In this document: positions 38,607-46,591 of the stretch, one piece after another
How positions within the stretch are numbered: the stretch's first letter is position 1
Layout: every line of letters starts with the position of its first letter
NCBI RefSeq assembly: GCF_902806455.1
Contig: NZ_CADCWQ010000001.1
Coordinates: forward strand, 496,001 to 560,000
DNA from: Virgibacillus doumboii
GTDB taxonomy: Bacteria > Bacillota > Bacilli > Bacillales > Amphibacillaceae
Length of the DNA stretch: 64,000 nt
Direction of reading: 5' to 3'
Position numbers and translations under genes: made by a program
Notes under the pieces: generated by a model
Databases searched by the model: none
Seen by the model: only the letters and a program-made list of their open reading frames with translations
What the model was told of the DNA's origin: nothing

Positions 38607-40181
38607 ATGGAAAATACAGCGCATAAATCAAAGGAAACAATTGAATATTTTAAAGCGCAAAATGAAAAGCTTGAAATAGAAAAAGAGGCATTGGAAGCCA
38701 AATTAAAATGGTACGAAGAACAATTTCGCCTCAGCCAACAACGCAGATTCGGATCTTCTAGTGAGAAGACCGATTCCAACCAGCTCTCGCTTTTCAACGA
38801 AACGGAAGACACAGCTGATTCGGCGGTTGAAGAACCGACTGTCGAGACGATTACATACAAACGCAAGAAACAACGTGGTCAGTGCAACCAGAAACTTGAA
38901 AACCTGCCTACGGAGACGATTGAATACCGTCTGTCCGACGAGGAACAGGTCTGTTCGTGCTGCAACGGAGCGTTGCACGATATGAGCACGGAAGTGCGCA
39001 AAGAATTAAAGGTTATTCCCGCGCAGGTAAAAGTTGTGGAGCATGTGCGCCACATATATAGTTGCCGCCATTGTGAGCGTTATGGAATGGAAACACCTAT
39101 TGTGACAGCGAAAATGCCGGAGCCTGTATTTCCAGGCAGTTTGGCCTCTCCATCCGCAATGGCTTACACTATGACACAAAAATATGTAGAAGGGATGCCG
39201 TTATATCGCCAGGAAAAACATCTGGAGCGCTTCGGTGTCTTTATCCCGCGCCAGACATTGGCCAATTGGATGGTGCATGGTGCCAATTGGCTTGAACTGA
39301 TTTACAACGAAATGCACACCCGGCTACTGGAGTTGGACATTGCCCACGCAGATGAAACTACATTACAAGTTTTAGCCGAGCCGGAACGGCCTGCAGCCTC
39401 AACTTCCTACATGTGGTTATACCGCTCTGGACAGACCGATGTGCCAATCGTCTTGTACGATTATCAACAAACCCGGGCCGGCAAACATCCTCGTCGATTC
39501 CTGGAAGGCTTCAAGGGATATCTAAATGTAGACGGTTACCCCGGCTACAACGGCTTATCCAATGTTACCTTGGTTGGGTGCTGGGCGCATGCGCGCCGTA
39601 AATTTACAGAGGCACTTAAGGCACTTCCTGAATCCGCAGCCACTACAACTGTGAAAGCGGAGGAAGGCTTGGCTTTCTGTAATCAGCTTTTTGATATTGA
39701 ACGTAAATTAAAGGACAAAAGTCCACAAGAACGCTATGAACAACGTTTAGAGCGCAGTCAGCCCGTTCTGGATGCTTTTTTGGCATGGCTTCAAGAACAG
39801 ACCCCACGCGTATTACCTAAAAGTGCCCTTGGCAAAGCAATCAAATATTGTCGTAAACAATGGGAGCATTTAGAGGCGTTTTTGGAAGACGGCCGTTTGG
39901 AAATCGATAACAATCGGGCGGAACGATCCATCAAGCCATTCGTGATTGGAAGCAAAGCCTGGCTTTTCAGTAATACCGCAAAAGGAGCAAGATCCAGTGC
40001 GATTATTTATAGTATTGTGGAGACAGCCAAGGAAAATGGATTAAATCCATTTAACTATCTCAGCTATTTATTTGAAGAGCTTCCCAATATGGATACGACG
40101 GATAAAGAGCAATTGGCTCAATATCTGCCATGGTCGGCAACACTCCCACGGGAATGTCACGTTCCTAATAAATCTAAATAA
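38607..40181 (+). CDS. tnpC: IS66 transposase TnpC (diverged copy)
   Basis: 524 aa from ATG 38607 (MENTAHKSKETIEYF); the frame extends up to an ATG at 38478 overlapping tnpB. Same domain order as the other copies: coiled coil, CSCCNGAL zinc region, then the DDE core HADETT, VDGYPGYN and DNNRAERSIKP, all intact. One residue is missing in the HGANWLEL segment compared with GANAWLEL, and many scattered substitutions occur. Catalysis should be preserved. Confidence 0.92.
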   Translation: MENTAHKSKETIEYFKAQNEKLEIEKEALEAKLKWYEEQFRLSQQRRFGSSSEKTDSNQLSLFNETEDTADSAVEEPTVETITYKRKKQRGQCNQKLENLPTETIEYRLSDEEQVCSCCNGALHDMSTEVRKELKVIPAQVKVVEHVRHIYSCRHCERYGMETPIVTAKMPEPVFPGSLASPSAMAYTMTQKYVEGMPLYRQEKHLERFGVFIPRQTLANWMVHGANWLELIYNEMHTRLLELDIAHADETTLQVLAEPERPAASTSYMWLYRSGQTDVPIVLYDYQQTRAGKHPRRFLEGFKGYLNVDGYPGYNGLSNVTLVGCWAHARRKFTEALKALPESAATTTVKAEEGLAFCNQLFDIERKLKDKSPQERYEQRLERSQPVLDAFLAWLQEQTPRVLPKSALGKAIKYCRKQWEHLEAFLEDGRLEIDNNRAERSIKPFVIGSKAWLFSNTAKGARSSAIIYSIVETAKENGLNPFNYLSYLFEELPNMDTTDKEQLAQYLPWSATLPRECHVPNKSK

Positions 40182-40291
40182 AGCATACACGAAATCCCCA
40201 TCTCAAAAACTAGGTGGGGATTATTTGACGCTTACCTTGGACACATGCCCATTACTGTTGAACTTGTGTTATGGAAAAGCGGAAATACATT

Positions 40292-40300
40292 TGGTATAAT
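40292..40300 (+). promoter_or_regulatory. Extended -10 promoter element
   Basis: TGGTATAAT (40292-40300) matches the extended -10 consensus TGnTATAAT. It lies ~34 nt before the start of the membrane protein gene, just outside the IS66 end. No good -35 was seen. Confidence 0.45.
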
Positions 40301-40333
40301 ATGGTCATTATGTTAATTGGAGGAATTAGATTG

Positions 40334-40930
40334 ATGTTATCAGTAATAATTTTATTAATAATTCTTTATATTGCCAGTCTGCATTTATCCTTATATGTCA
40401 AGTATAGACACGATAAAAAAAAGAAAGATTATAAGCTTCGAAAATTTATCTATTTTCCTCTATTCATTATTCTAGTTACCGGTGGTATGATCATTTCATT
40501 CGGTTTATTGGCATTTAAACCATTTTCAACAGATTTTAGTTTTGATTTTAGCTATGTAGCCTTCTTAGGTAGTACTTTTTTAACTCTGGGCTTAACTATG
40601 GTTATTTATACAGAATCTCAACTAAAAGAATCAAAGAATGATACTGAAGTCTTTGCCAGTCAATTACTTTCTGATGAGAGAATTTTAAGTATATTTTGCA
40701 CCTCCATTATGAATAAATTTGAAGCTAATCGCAAATTTAATAAATTATTTGCGAAACAACTAACGAAAAGTATAGATAAAGAGCAATTGATTATCGCTAT
40801 TTCAAAGGAATTAGCAAGTGATGATGATTTTATAGAAGAAATTACATCGACCATTTCTATTTCTGGTTCAAATATCGAAAAAGAAATAGCTAAATCAGTA
40901 TCCGAAAAGTTAAGAATTGACTATAAGTAA
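40334..40930 (+). CDS. Membrane protein of unknown function with cytoplasmic helical tail
   Basis: 198 aa from ATG 40334 (GGAGG at 40319-40323; a TTG at 40331 is also possible). Three hydrophobic segments: residues ~1-22, ~42-66 and ~78-96. Then come ~100 mostly charged helical residues (ESQLKESKNDTEVF... to SEKLRIDYK) that could form a coiled coil or oligomerisation region in the cytoplasm. I do not recognise a family. It has its own promoter and stands alone next to IS66. Not obviously truncated. Confidence 0.65.
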   Translation: MLSVIILLIILYIASLHLSLYVKYRHDKKKKDYKLRKFIYFPLFIILVTGGMIISFGLLAFKPFSTDFSFDFSYVAFLGSTFLTLGLTMVIYTESQLKESKNDTEVFASQLLSDERILSIFCTSIMNKFEANRKFNKLFAKQLTKSIDKEQLIIAISKELASDDDFIEEITSTISISGSNIEKEIAKSVSEKLRIDYK

Positions 40931-41210
40931 CCACAGTAGATGAATGCTCTTTAACTGTTGAATTTAGAATATTTACTAATTATACCGAAGCAGCACAATT
41001 TAAAGAAAACGTTTAAAGTGAGTTTAGGCTTGTGAGATATTCTACTTAAAGATTAAAAGGCGATGGAAGGTTTTAATCTTATTATGCGGATTAACTCGCT
41101 CGACATATAGTAAACCATCGTAATAGCCAATCAAATTCCCGCAACAAGTCCTTTCCAAGAATGTTGCTGATATTGGCATATGCCGATACTCTTCAACTAT
41201 TCAATTACCC

Positions 41211-41232
41211 ATTTTCTGCTATAGCAGAAAAT
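41211..41232. repeat. Perfect 22-bp palindrome
   Basis: ATTTTCTGCTA followed directly by its reverse complement TAGCAGAAAAT, with no loop. A second palindrome GGCATATGCC lies 27 nt upstream (41175-41184). The lack of a loop favours a protein binding site over a terminator. Confidence 0.6.
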
Positions 41233-41267
41233 TCCTCCTGTCATTACTACTATCGTTTCTCAGAACA

Positions 41268-41312
41268 AAAAAGTGGCAAAAAAATATTTTCTATTTTTCA
41301 TGCCACCTTTTT
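41268..41312 (+). terminator. Terminator-like hairpin
   Basis: GTGGCA (41273-41278) pairs with TGCCAC (41301-41306), with A/T tails extending the stem and a CTTTTT run after it. It stands ~40 nt before the small DUF1659-like frame. Confidence 0.5.
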
Positions 41313-41353
41313 CACCTGAACTTCGATTGTAGTAGTGAAAGGAGGTGATTGAC

Positions 41354-41473
41354 ATGGCAGTAGTAACGATGACTAGTTCACGCCTGCAGCTGATTTTGGA
41401 TGGTGGTATTGATGAAGTATCTGGTATGTATAAGTTATCAAAGAATCAAGATGGTCTTTTGTTAACAGTGTAA
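41354..41473 (+). pseudogene. DUF1659-like small protein, probably truncated
   Basis: 39 codons preceded by an almost perfect ribosome binding site AAAGGAGGTGA. The segment SSRLQLILDGGIDEVSG resembles the start of the DUF1659 family of Bacillus, whose members are ~70 aa, so the C-terminal half is missing. Downstream, another frame reads VNEDLPDKVASKVKAVK then stop, consistent with a deletion or frameshift. Function of the family is unknown. Confidence 0.4.
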
Positions 41474-41522
41474 ATGAGGATTTGCCGGATAAAGTTGCCA
41501 GCAAAGTAAAGGCCGTAAAATA

Positions 41523-41916
41523 AATACCTATGCCTTTGTAGCTGCTTTTGCATATTTAATCGTTGCATTATTATCTCCAGCTTTAGTATCTTTAGAATGG
41601 GTGTACTCAAGCATAAGTTTCATTTTTATACATGTTGTTAAGTGCGCTTAGATTTGGTTTCCTCATTTATTTAATATTAAAAAGGGACATAGATAATTAT
41701 CTCAAGAAATCTGAAGAAGAGTAAGCTGAACGTAAAAAGTTACAAAGAATTCTTTTTGAGTTGGAAAAATTTCTGGAACATCAAGCATCAAATGAATCGA
41801 AACAAGAAGCAGAAGAAATGAGTGAGTTTTTACAAAGAAGGAAAGATAGTCAAAGCAAAAAACAGCAAGGGCTTCAGTATTCACTATTAATTTTTTCCAA
41901 AATATGTCAAAGATAA
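41523..41916 (+). pseudogene. Broken membrane plus coiled-coil protein relic
   Basis: One frame gives a membrane helix (TYAFVAAFAYLIVALLSPAL). A second frame from about 41660 gives LIYLILKRDIDNYLKKSEEE, an in-frame TAA near 41723, and then a long charged helix (ELEKFLEHQASNESKQEAEE) to a stop at 41916. At least one frameshift and one nonsense codon are needed. Family not recognised. Confidence 0.4.
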
Positions 41917-42070
41917 TTTTGATAAAAGAAGCTATTTGAATGAGATAATAAGTAGCAATTGTGGATGGGTCCTTAGTCACTTCCTGAATTTGTTGAAAAG
42001 TTAGATTTTTTGTATAATTTTGAAACCAAATTCCTTGCGATTCGTACTACTTAGCAAGGAGGTGAAATAA

Positions 42071-42340
42071 ATGTCATATAGAATTACTCATGTTCGTTTA
42101 TCCGATAATAATGCTACTTCTACAGAAGCAATAACTCATGTTAAATTATCGGATGGAACTGTTGAAACTAAAGCACAAGTAGTTAAGTATATTGACCAAG
42201 GAATGGAGTATTACTATACAAAAACAACTGGATCAAAGGCAGTTGTGGAAACAGTTCATCCAGTTGGTAGAAATCCCTATATTCGAACAAAAGCAAATAG
42301 TTCAACTAAAGATAACTTACTTAGTTTGCCAAGGTTTTAA
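42071..42340 (+). CDS. DUF3892 domain protein
   Basis: 89 aa with AAGGAGGTGA 8 nt upstream of the ATG. ITHVRLSDNN and ITHVKLSDGTVETKAQVV at the N-terminus, then EYYYTKTTGSKAVVETVHP and the family ending YIRTKANSSTKDNLLSLP. DUF3892 proteins are small, predicted beta-rich and of unknown function. The ITHV-LSD motif appears twice, at residues ~5-11 and ~21-27, suggesting a small internal duplication. A strong terminator follows, so it is a single-gene unit. Confidence 0.8.
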   Translation: MSYRITHVRLSDNNATSTEAITHVKLSDGTVETKAQVVKYIDQGMEYYYTKTTGSKAVVETVHPVGRNPYIRTKANSSTKDNLLSLPRF

Positions 42341-42348
42341 TAAAGTAT

Positions 42349-42399
42349 GCGTCATACAATTCCTTTACTTAAAAATGTTTGTATGACGCTATTATTTTT
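42349..42399 (+). terminator. Rho-independent terminator after the DUF3892 gene
   Basis: GCGTCATACA (42349-42358) pairs perfectly with TGTATGACGC (42380-42389), followed by TATTATTTTT. Confidence 0.85.
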
Positions 42400-42597
42400 G
42401 GGAGTAAATTAAATAGCTTCTCTTTCGAATGGATGTTTGAAATAACTCTAGCGCCTATCACCTAAAACTCGTATCTTTTTTGGTTTCCTCTCTATAAGAA
42501 CCCAGAACCTCTCATTCATACCCACCAATTATTCTAGTTTATCAATTGAGTAATACATCCTTACCTCCTCACTGAAGGAAGTCCCACTTATAATTAG

Positions 42598-43155
42598 CTA
42601 TACTTCAGTAAACAAGAATTCACCGAAATTTATATCCCGCAATTTCTTTTTCACTTGCTTTCCCCAACTTTTCACAGCATTAATTGTCGTTTCTTCCTGA
42701 ATGGCAATTTCCTTGTACGGCATGTCCAGAATAATATAACAATAGACCCATTTCCATTGATTGTCTGTCAAATGGAATTTTAAATTTTTCCAAAGCTCGG
42801 GATTACTCTGTGGGAAGTGGGAATCGCTTAACAATTGATAGTTTACTCCAATTCGGCAGTAGTGATTGCCGTTGGAGAGTTCTGTTATTTGCTCTTGGAA
42901 GGCATACTTATCACTTTCTTTTTGACGGTTTTGTTGTCGCATTAAGTCAATGAGGCGATTGCGGATCATGTAGTTGAAGTAAGTTGACATTGGTCCCTTG
43001 TCCGGCTGATAGGTTTCATAAGCATTCCACATTGCGCACAACCCTTCTTGATAAAACTCGTTGTATGGATCATGAATATTTAATTTTTGCAAATGGTAAT
43101 GAATCCGCCTTTCATTCTGCTCAAAGATTTCCTCAAATGTAATTTTGTCATTCAT
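42598..43155 (-). CDS. Sigma-70 family RNA polymerase sigma factor, small type
   Basis: 185 aa from ATG 43155 with GGAG 8 nt upstream; the frame is open further up but without a better start. A region-2-like part has EFYQEGLCAMWNAYETYQPDKG and MSTYFNYMIRNRLIDLMR. A region-4-like part has LTDNQWKWVYCYIILDMPYKEIAIQEETTINAVKSWGKQVKKKL, a helix-turn-helix. This is the layout of small alternative sigma factors. No anti-sigma gene is adjacent and the regulon is unknown. Two relics of the same gene family lie at 43707 and 55205. Confidence 0.8.
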   Translation of the reverse strand: MNDKITFEEIFEQNERRIHYHLQKLNIHDPYNEFYQEGLCAMWNAYETYQPDKGPMSTYFNYMIRNRLIDLMRQQNRQKESDKYAFQEQITELSNGNHYCRIGVNYQLLSDSHFPQSNPELWKNLKFHLTDNQWKWVYCYIILDMPYKEIAIQEETTINAVKSWGKQVKKKLRDINFGEFLFTEV

Positions 43156-43442
43156 ATTACTGGCTCCTTTATAATGAAGTAGGTGGGGAGGTGGGAAGTT
43201 TCTGTTCAACTGTACCGTAGAGGGGTTGTTATATCTAGTTGCTCAGTAATCTGATATTCTATTTTTTTATGTATTTTGGAAATAGAAGTCCTTCCTATTA
43301 CTATAATCGTTTTTGGGGAGGAAAAGGTGTCATTTTTTTGAAAAAACTTTAAAATTCTTATAATATTGTAAATATCCACTTTATTTCGGATTGTGATTTT
43401 CAAATTAAATCAGACCTGGTAATTGCATAAATTTCGTTGCAC

Positions 43443-43549
43443 GGCTTTACATGGAGAAGTGGTCATGCTAGCCTCGTTGGCGAGCCAAGCCCCTAGCTGC
43501 TTGGTCTCTTGGCTGGGGATGCATGCCCACAGAGGCTCCATGTCAAGCC
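43443..43549. other. Long structured inverted-repeat element, possible small RNA or palindromic repeat
   Basis: GGCTTTACATGGAG (43443-43456) pairs with CTCCATGTCAAGCC (43536-43549), 13 of 14 positions. Inside, GTGGTCATGC (43459-43468) pairs with GCATGCCCAC (43521-43530), 9 of 10, and AGCCAAG (43483-43489) with CTTGGCT (43508-43514). The block is clearly richer in GC than its surroundings. The nested stems make chance unlikely. It lies upstream of the sigma gene, without a gene of its own. Confidence 0.6.
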
Positions 43550-43706
43550 ACTTTAGTATAAATATACATAAAATACAGGGAATTATTCATTTAAACTTTG
43601 TGAAAAAACTGCCTTAATTTGAACAAAAACCACTGATTTTGGCTGGAATAATGTGTATCTTTACAATAATATGTTGAATATAATTATTAATAGAGGCTGT
43701 TGGTTT

Positions 43707-43843
43707 GATCAGTGGAAATGGGTGAAATACTTCTTTATCAGCGAAATGTCTGTAAATTAAAGGATATTGCCGAGTTGCAAAGTGTTTTTGTTGATGCAGT
43801 GAAGAGTTGCGGGAGGCTTGTTGGGAGTGTATTTACAATGTGA
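43707..43843 (+). pseudogene. Relic of a sigma-70 factor C-terminus
   Basis: It reads FDQWKWVKYFFISEMSV, then after a frame change KDIAELQSVFVDAVKSCGRLV to a stop at 43843. This lines up with QWKWVYCYIILDMPYKEIAIQEETTINAVKSWG of the intact sigma factor at 42598-43155, but on the opposite strand. Region 2 is absent. Confidence 0.6.
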
Positions 43844-43894
43844 TAGAAGAGATACCATGGTATGTTGCAAACTGAAGAACTAAATAATGTATAT

Positions 43895-43940
43895 ATGAAA
43901 TCCCCATCTAAAACAGGTGGGGATTATTTAATGCCTAAAC
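43895..43940. mobile_element. Remnant of an IS66 element end
   Basis: GAAATCCCCATCT-AAAAC-AGGTGGGGATTATTT matches the tnpC-side end of the diverged IS66 copy (about 40190-40228) with small gaps, and ATGCCTAA may be the eroded terminal GACGCTTAC. The hairpin CCCCATCT/AGGTGGGG is preserved and could serve as a terminator. No tnp gene remains. Confidence 0.5.
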
Positions 43941-44040
43941 AGGAAATACTCTAAAAATTTTAATCATTTTGCCTTCTATCTATAATCTAAATCATTGCCA
44001 AAATTTGCCGATATTAATAAGTATACTAAGGAGGGCTATC

Positions 44041-45498
44041 ATGTTAGACATAAAATCATTAAATAAGCAATATATTGCCGGAAAGTGGAGAGAAGGTCAA
44101 AGCAAAAATTTACTTGTTGATAAAAACCCATACAATGGCAAGGTCATTACTGAATTTAAAATGGCCAGTGTATCGGATGTGGACCTTGCTTATAAATCTG
44201 CTCTTGAAGCAAAGGAGGAATGGGGTAAAGTTAATCCCTACAAACAACGTGACATTCTTGAAAATGCTGTCAAATACATAGAAGATAACGAAGAGGAAAT
44301 TGTCAATATAATTATTGATGAACTTGGTGGAACACGGCTAAAAGCAGCATTTGAAATTGGGCTTGTTAAAGATATGATTAAAGAATCAGCAACATTTCCA
44401 TTAAAAATGGAAGGAAAAATTTTACCTTCTGTTGAAAATGGGAAAGAAAACCGTCTATATCGGATGCCGGCTGGTGTGGTAGGTGTTATTAGCCCGTTTA
44501 ATTTTCCGTTTTTCCTATCAATGAAATCTGTTGCACCGGCAATTGGGGCTGGAAATGGGGTTGTATTAAAACCACATGAAGAAACACCAATCATGGGCGG
44601 AACACTAATTGCCAAAATCTTTGAGGAAGCTGGGATTCCAAAAGGATTACTTAATGTTGTTGCAACCGATATTAAAGAGATTGGAGATTCATTTGTAGAA
44701 CATCCTATTCCAAGAATTATTTCCTTCACAGGTTCAACAAAGGTTGGAAGTCATATTGGTCAATTAGCTGTAAAGAATTTTAAAAAACCTCTTTTGGAGT
44801 TAGGCGGGAACAGTGCTTTTATTATTCTGGAAGATGCAGATTTAGATTATGCTGTAAATGCAGCTGCATTCAGCCGCTTTACTCATCAGGGTCAAATTTG
44901 TATGTCGGCTAATCGAATCTTAGTTCAAAAATCAATCTATGATGACTTCGTTACGAGATATAAAGAAAAAGTATCTTCACTTAAAACCGGTGACCCAAGA
45001 GATCCTGAAACCATTATTGGACCAGTAGTGAATGACAGATCGGCAGAAAACCTTAAAGCAATCATTGATAAAGGGATTGAACAGGGAGCTAACCCAGTTC
45101 TTAAAGGCGATATATCAGGAAACATGGTTGAACCAACAATACTTACCGATGTTAGTGCAGACATGGATCTTGCACAAGAAGAATTGTTTGGGCCAGTTGT
45201 TGGTATTATGCCGTTTGAAACGGAAGAGGAAGCAATTGATATTGCCAACGACACACGCTTTGGATTAAGCGGGGCAGTTCATACATCTAATGTAGAGCGA
45301 GGCGTTGAATTCGCTAAAAAAGTAGAAACCGGGATGATTCATGTTAACGACATTACAATAAATGACGAACCTATTGTCGCTTTTGGTGGAGAAAAACAAT
45401 CCGGTCTTGGACGTTTGAATGGTGAATGGAGTTTGGACGAATTTACTACAATGAAATGGATTTCTGTCAATTATCAACAACGTCAATTACCTTACTAG
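44041..45498 (+). CDS. yfmT: Aldehyde dehydrogenase, YfmT/vanillin dehydrogenase-like
   Basis: 485 aa from ATG 44041 with GGAGG 6 nt upstream; the frame extends 24 codons further without a ribosome binding site. NAD-binding and catalytic motifs: SPFNFPFFLSMKSVAPAIG, FTGSTKVG, LELGGNS with the general-base Glu, and the catalytic Cys in THQGQICMSANR. It oxidises an aldehyde to its acid with NAD(P)+. In B. subtilis the similar YfmT is encoded beside the soluble chemoreceptor YfmS, and the same pair occurs here. That suggests the receptor senses something linked to this enzyme. Confidence 0.87.
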   Translation: MLDIKSLNKQYIAGKWREGQSKNLLVDKNPYNGKVITEFKMASVSDVDLAYKSALEAKEEWGKVNPYKQRDILENAVKYIEDNEEEIVNIIIDELGGTRLKAAFEIGLVKDMIKESATFPLKMEGKILPSVENGKENRLYRMPAGVVGVISPFNFPFFLSMKSVAPAIGAGNGVVLKPHEETPIMGGTLIAKIFEEAGIPKGLLNVVATDIKEIGDSFVEHPIPRIISFTGSTKVGSHIGQLAVKNFKKPLLELGGNSAFIILEDADLDYAVNAAAFSRFTHQGQICMSANRILVQKSIYDDFVTRYKEKVSSLKTGDPRDPETIIGPVVNDRSAENLKAIIDKGIEQGANPVLKGDISGNMVEPTILTDVSADMDLAQEELFGPVVGIMPFETEEEAIDIANDTRFGLSGAVHTSNVERGVEFAKKVETGMIHVNDITINDEPIVAFGGEKQSGLGRLNGEWSLDEFTTMKWISVNYQQRQLPY

Positions 45499-45516
45499 AA
45501 GGAGAGAATATAAGAG

Positions 45517-46377
45517 ATGACTGAAGTATATGTACAAGCTGAAACAGAATCTGAAATCTTGAATGCCTTTATAAAGGTCGCCCCATTTTTAAATAAGCTG
45601 GTCCATGATGATATTACAATAGGTATTTATGACACAGAAAAACTGATCATCAATATTCCAGGTGAGACATTTTCACTGAATGTCAAAGCCGGTGATCCAC
45701 TTGCAGAAGGAGATATTATAACCAATGCCATAAGAGAAGATGGTCCGAGAACAGAAATTGTTCCAAAAGAATTATTCGGTTTTCCGCTTATTGCCCGTGC
45801 TATTCCATTACATGATAATAATGGAAAGGTTATCGGTGGTGTTGGCCTTGGAACAAGCCTTGAAAAGTCAAATAAATTACATGAAGTGGCTGAAGGTCTT
45901 TCTGCTGTAGTGGAACAATCTGCTGCATCTATTCAGGAAATTACAGGCTCCGTATCTCAACTTGCTGATCATGTTACAAACGTGTCTACGCAAATGAAAG
46001 AGGTAAGCACCAGCGCAGATCAAATTGGCGAAATTTCAACGGTTGTAAAAGGTATTTCCGACCAAAGTAATTTACTGGGATTAAATGCATCAATAGAAGC
46101 AGCAAGAGCCGGTGAATTTGGTAAAGGTTTTAATGTCGTAGCTGAAGAGATCAGAAAGCTGGCAAATAATTCAAAAGATAATGTAACCCAAATTGATGAA
46201 GCAACAAAAAGCATTCAAAAACTGGTTGCGGAATTAGAAGACGCATTTTCCGGAATTCATGAAATGACAGATACGCAGGCAGCTGCAATCCAACAAATTT
46301 CAGCAACCATTCAAGAAATCAGTACAAATGCACAGGATTTAGCGAAAATGGCTGAAAATACATTAGAAGCAAAATAA
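45517..46377 (+). CDS. yfmS: Soluble methyl-accepting chemotaxis protein, YfmS-like
   Basis: 286 aa, no membrane segment. Residues ~1-115 form a sensory domain ([31 protein letters not shown] ... [15 protein letters not shown]). Residues ~120-286 form a short signalling coiled coil with the conserved hairpin tip ([31 protein letters not shown]) that binds CheA and CheW. Length equals B. subtilis YfmS. It follows the aldehyde dehydrogenase by 18 nt with AAGGAGAG as ribosome binding site. A cytosolic receptor next to a metabolic enzyme suggests sensing of an internal metabolite. Confidence 0.88.
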   Translation: MTEVYVQAETESEILNAFIKVAPFLNKLVHDDITIGIYDTEKLIINIPGETFSLNVKAGDPLAEGDIITNAIREDGPRTEIVPKELFGFPLIARAIPLHDNNGKVIGGVGLGTSLEKSNKLHEVAEGLSAVVEQSAASIQEITGSVSQLADHVTNVSTQMKEVSTSADQIGEISTVVKGISDQSNLLGLNASIEAARAGEFGKGFNVVAEEIRKLANNSKDNVTQIDEATKSIQKLVAELEDAFSGIHEMTDTQAAAIQQISATIQEISTNAQDLAKMAENTLEAK

Positions 46378-46385
46378 TTAACATA

Positions 46386-46433
46386 CCCTGAAAATCTTGT
46401 GTCATAAGGTTTTCAGGGATTTAATAATTTTTT
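46386..46433 (+). terminator. Terminator of the yfmT-yfmS unit
   Basis: CCCTGAAAATCTT (46386-46398) pairs with AAGGTTTTCAGGG (46406-46418), a 13-bp stem with one G-U, followed by an AT-rich stretch and TTTTTT. Confidence 0.75.
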
Positions 46434-46591
46434 CGGTTTACAAATTGTTCATCACTTGTATTTTCTTTTGAAGTAAGTTGATTTTATGACAATCATTAAT
46501 GTGAATTTTATCACATCATCCACCAATAAATAGGGGAATTTTTCAGTGTTAAATTTAAAAAATAAAAAGTGAATAAACCTGCATAATGAAT

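Larger units (their letters stand above)
37774..40235 (+). mobile_element. IS66-family insertion sequence, diverged copy (2462 bp)
   Basis: Ends GTAAGCGACAAATA and TATTTGACGCTTAC (one mismatch between the repeats). A 10-bp direct repeat CTTGGACACA flanks it (37764-37773 and 40236-40245), a little longer than the 8 bp usual for IS66. Genes tnpA, tnpB and tnpC are on the plus strand. It differs from the other two copies at many residues and has a one-residue deletion in TnpC, so it arrived separately or earlier. Confidence 0.92.
40931..42070. other. 1.1 kb without an intact gene, containing relics and palindromes
   Basis: It contains a perfect 22-bp palindrome (41211), a terminator-like hairpin (41268), a DUF1659-like small fragment (41354) and a broken membrane/coiled-coil reading frame (41523-41916). 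The first ~270 nt show nothing I can support. Confidence 0.55.

Noticed and set aside
41268..41312. Riboswitch upstream of the DUF1659-like frame
   Set aside because: Only a simple hairpin with A/T-rich arms; no conserved aptamer core was recognisable.
41702..41980. 92-codon minus-strand frame
   Set aside because: It is antisense to a charged coiled-coil relic on the plus strand, which explains its hydrophobic look.
43206..43403. 65-codon minus-strand frame upstream of the sigma gene
   Set aside because: No ribosome binding site, odd composition and no recognisable family; it covers the likely sigma promoter region.
43423..43617. 64-codon plus-strand frame across the structured hairpin
   Set aside because: Its codons come from the inverted repeats; protein sequence is low in plausibility and has no ribosome binding site.
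44238..44729. 163-codon minus-strand frame inside yfmT
   Set aside because: Shadow of the aldehyde dehydrogenase; no ribosome binding site and biased composition.
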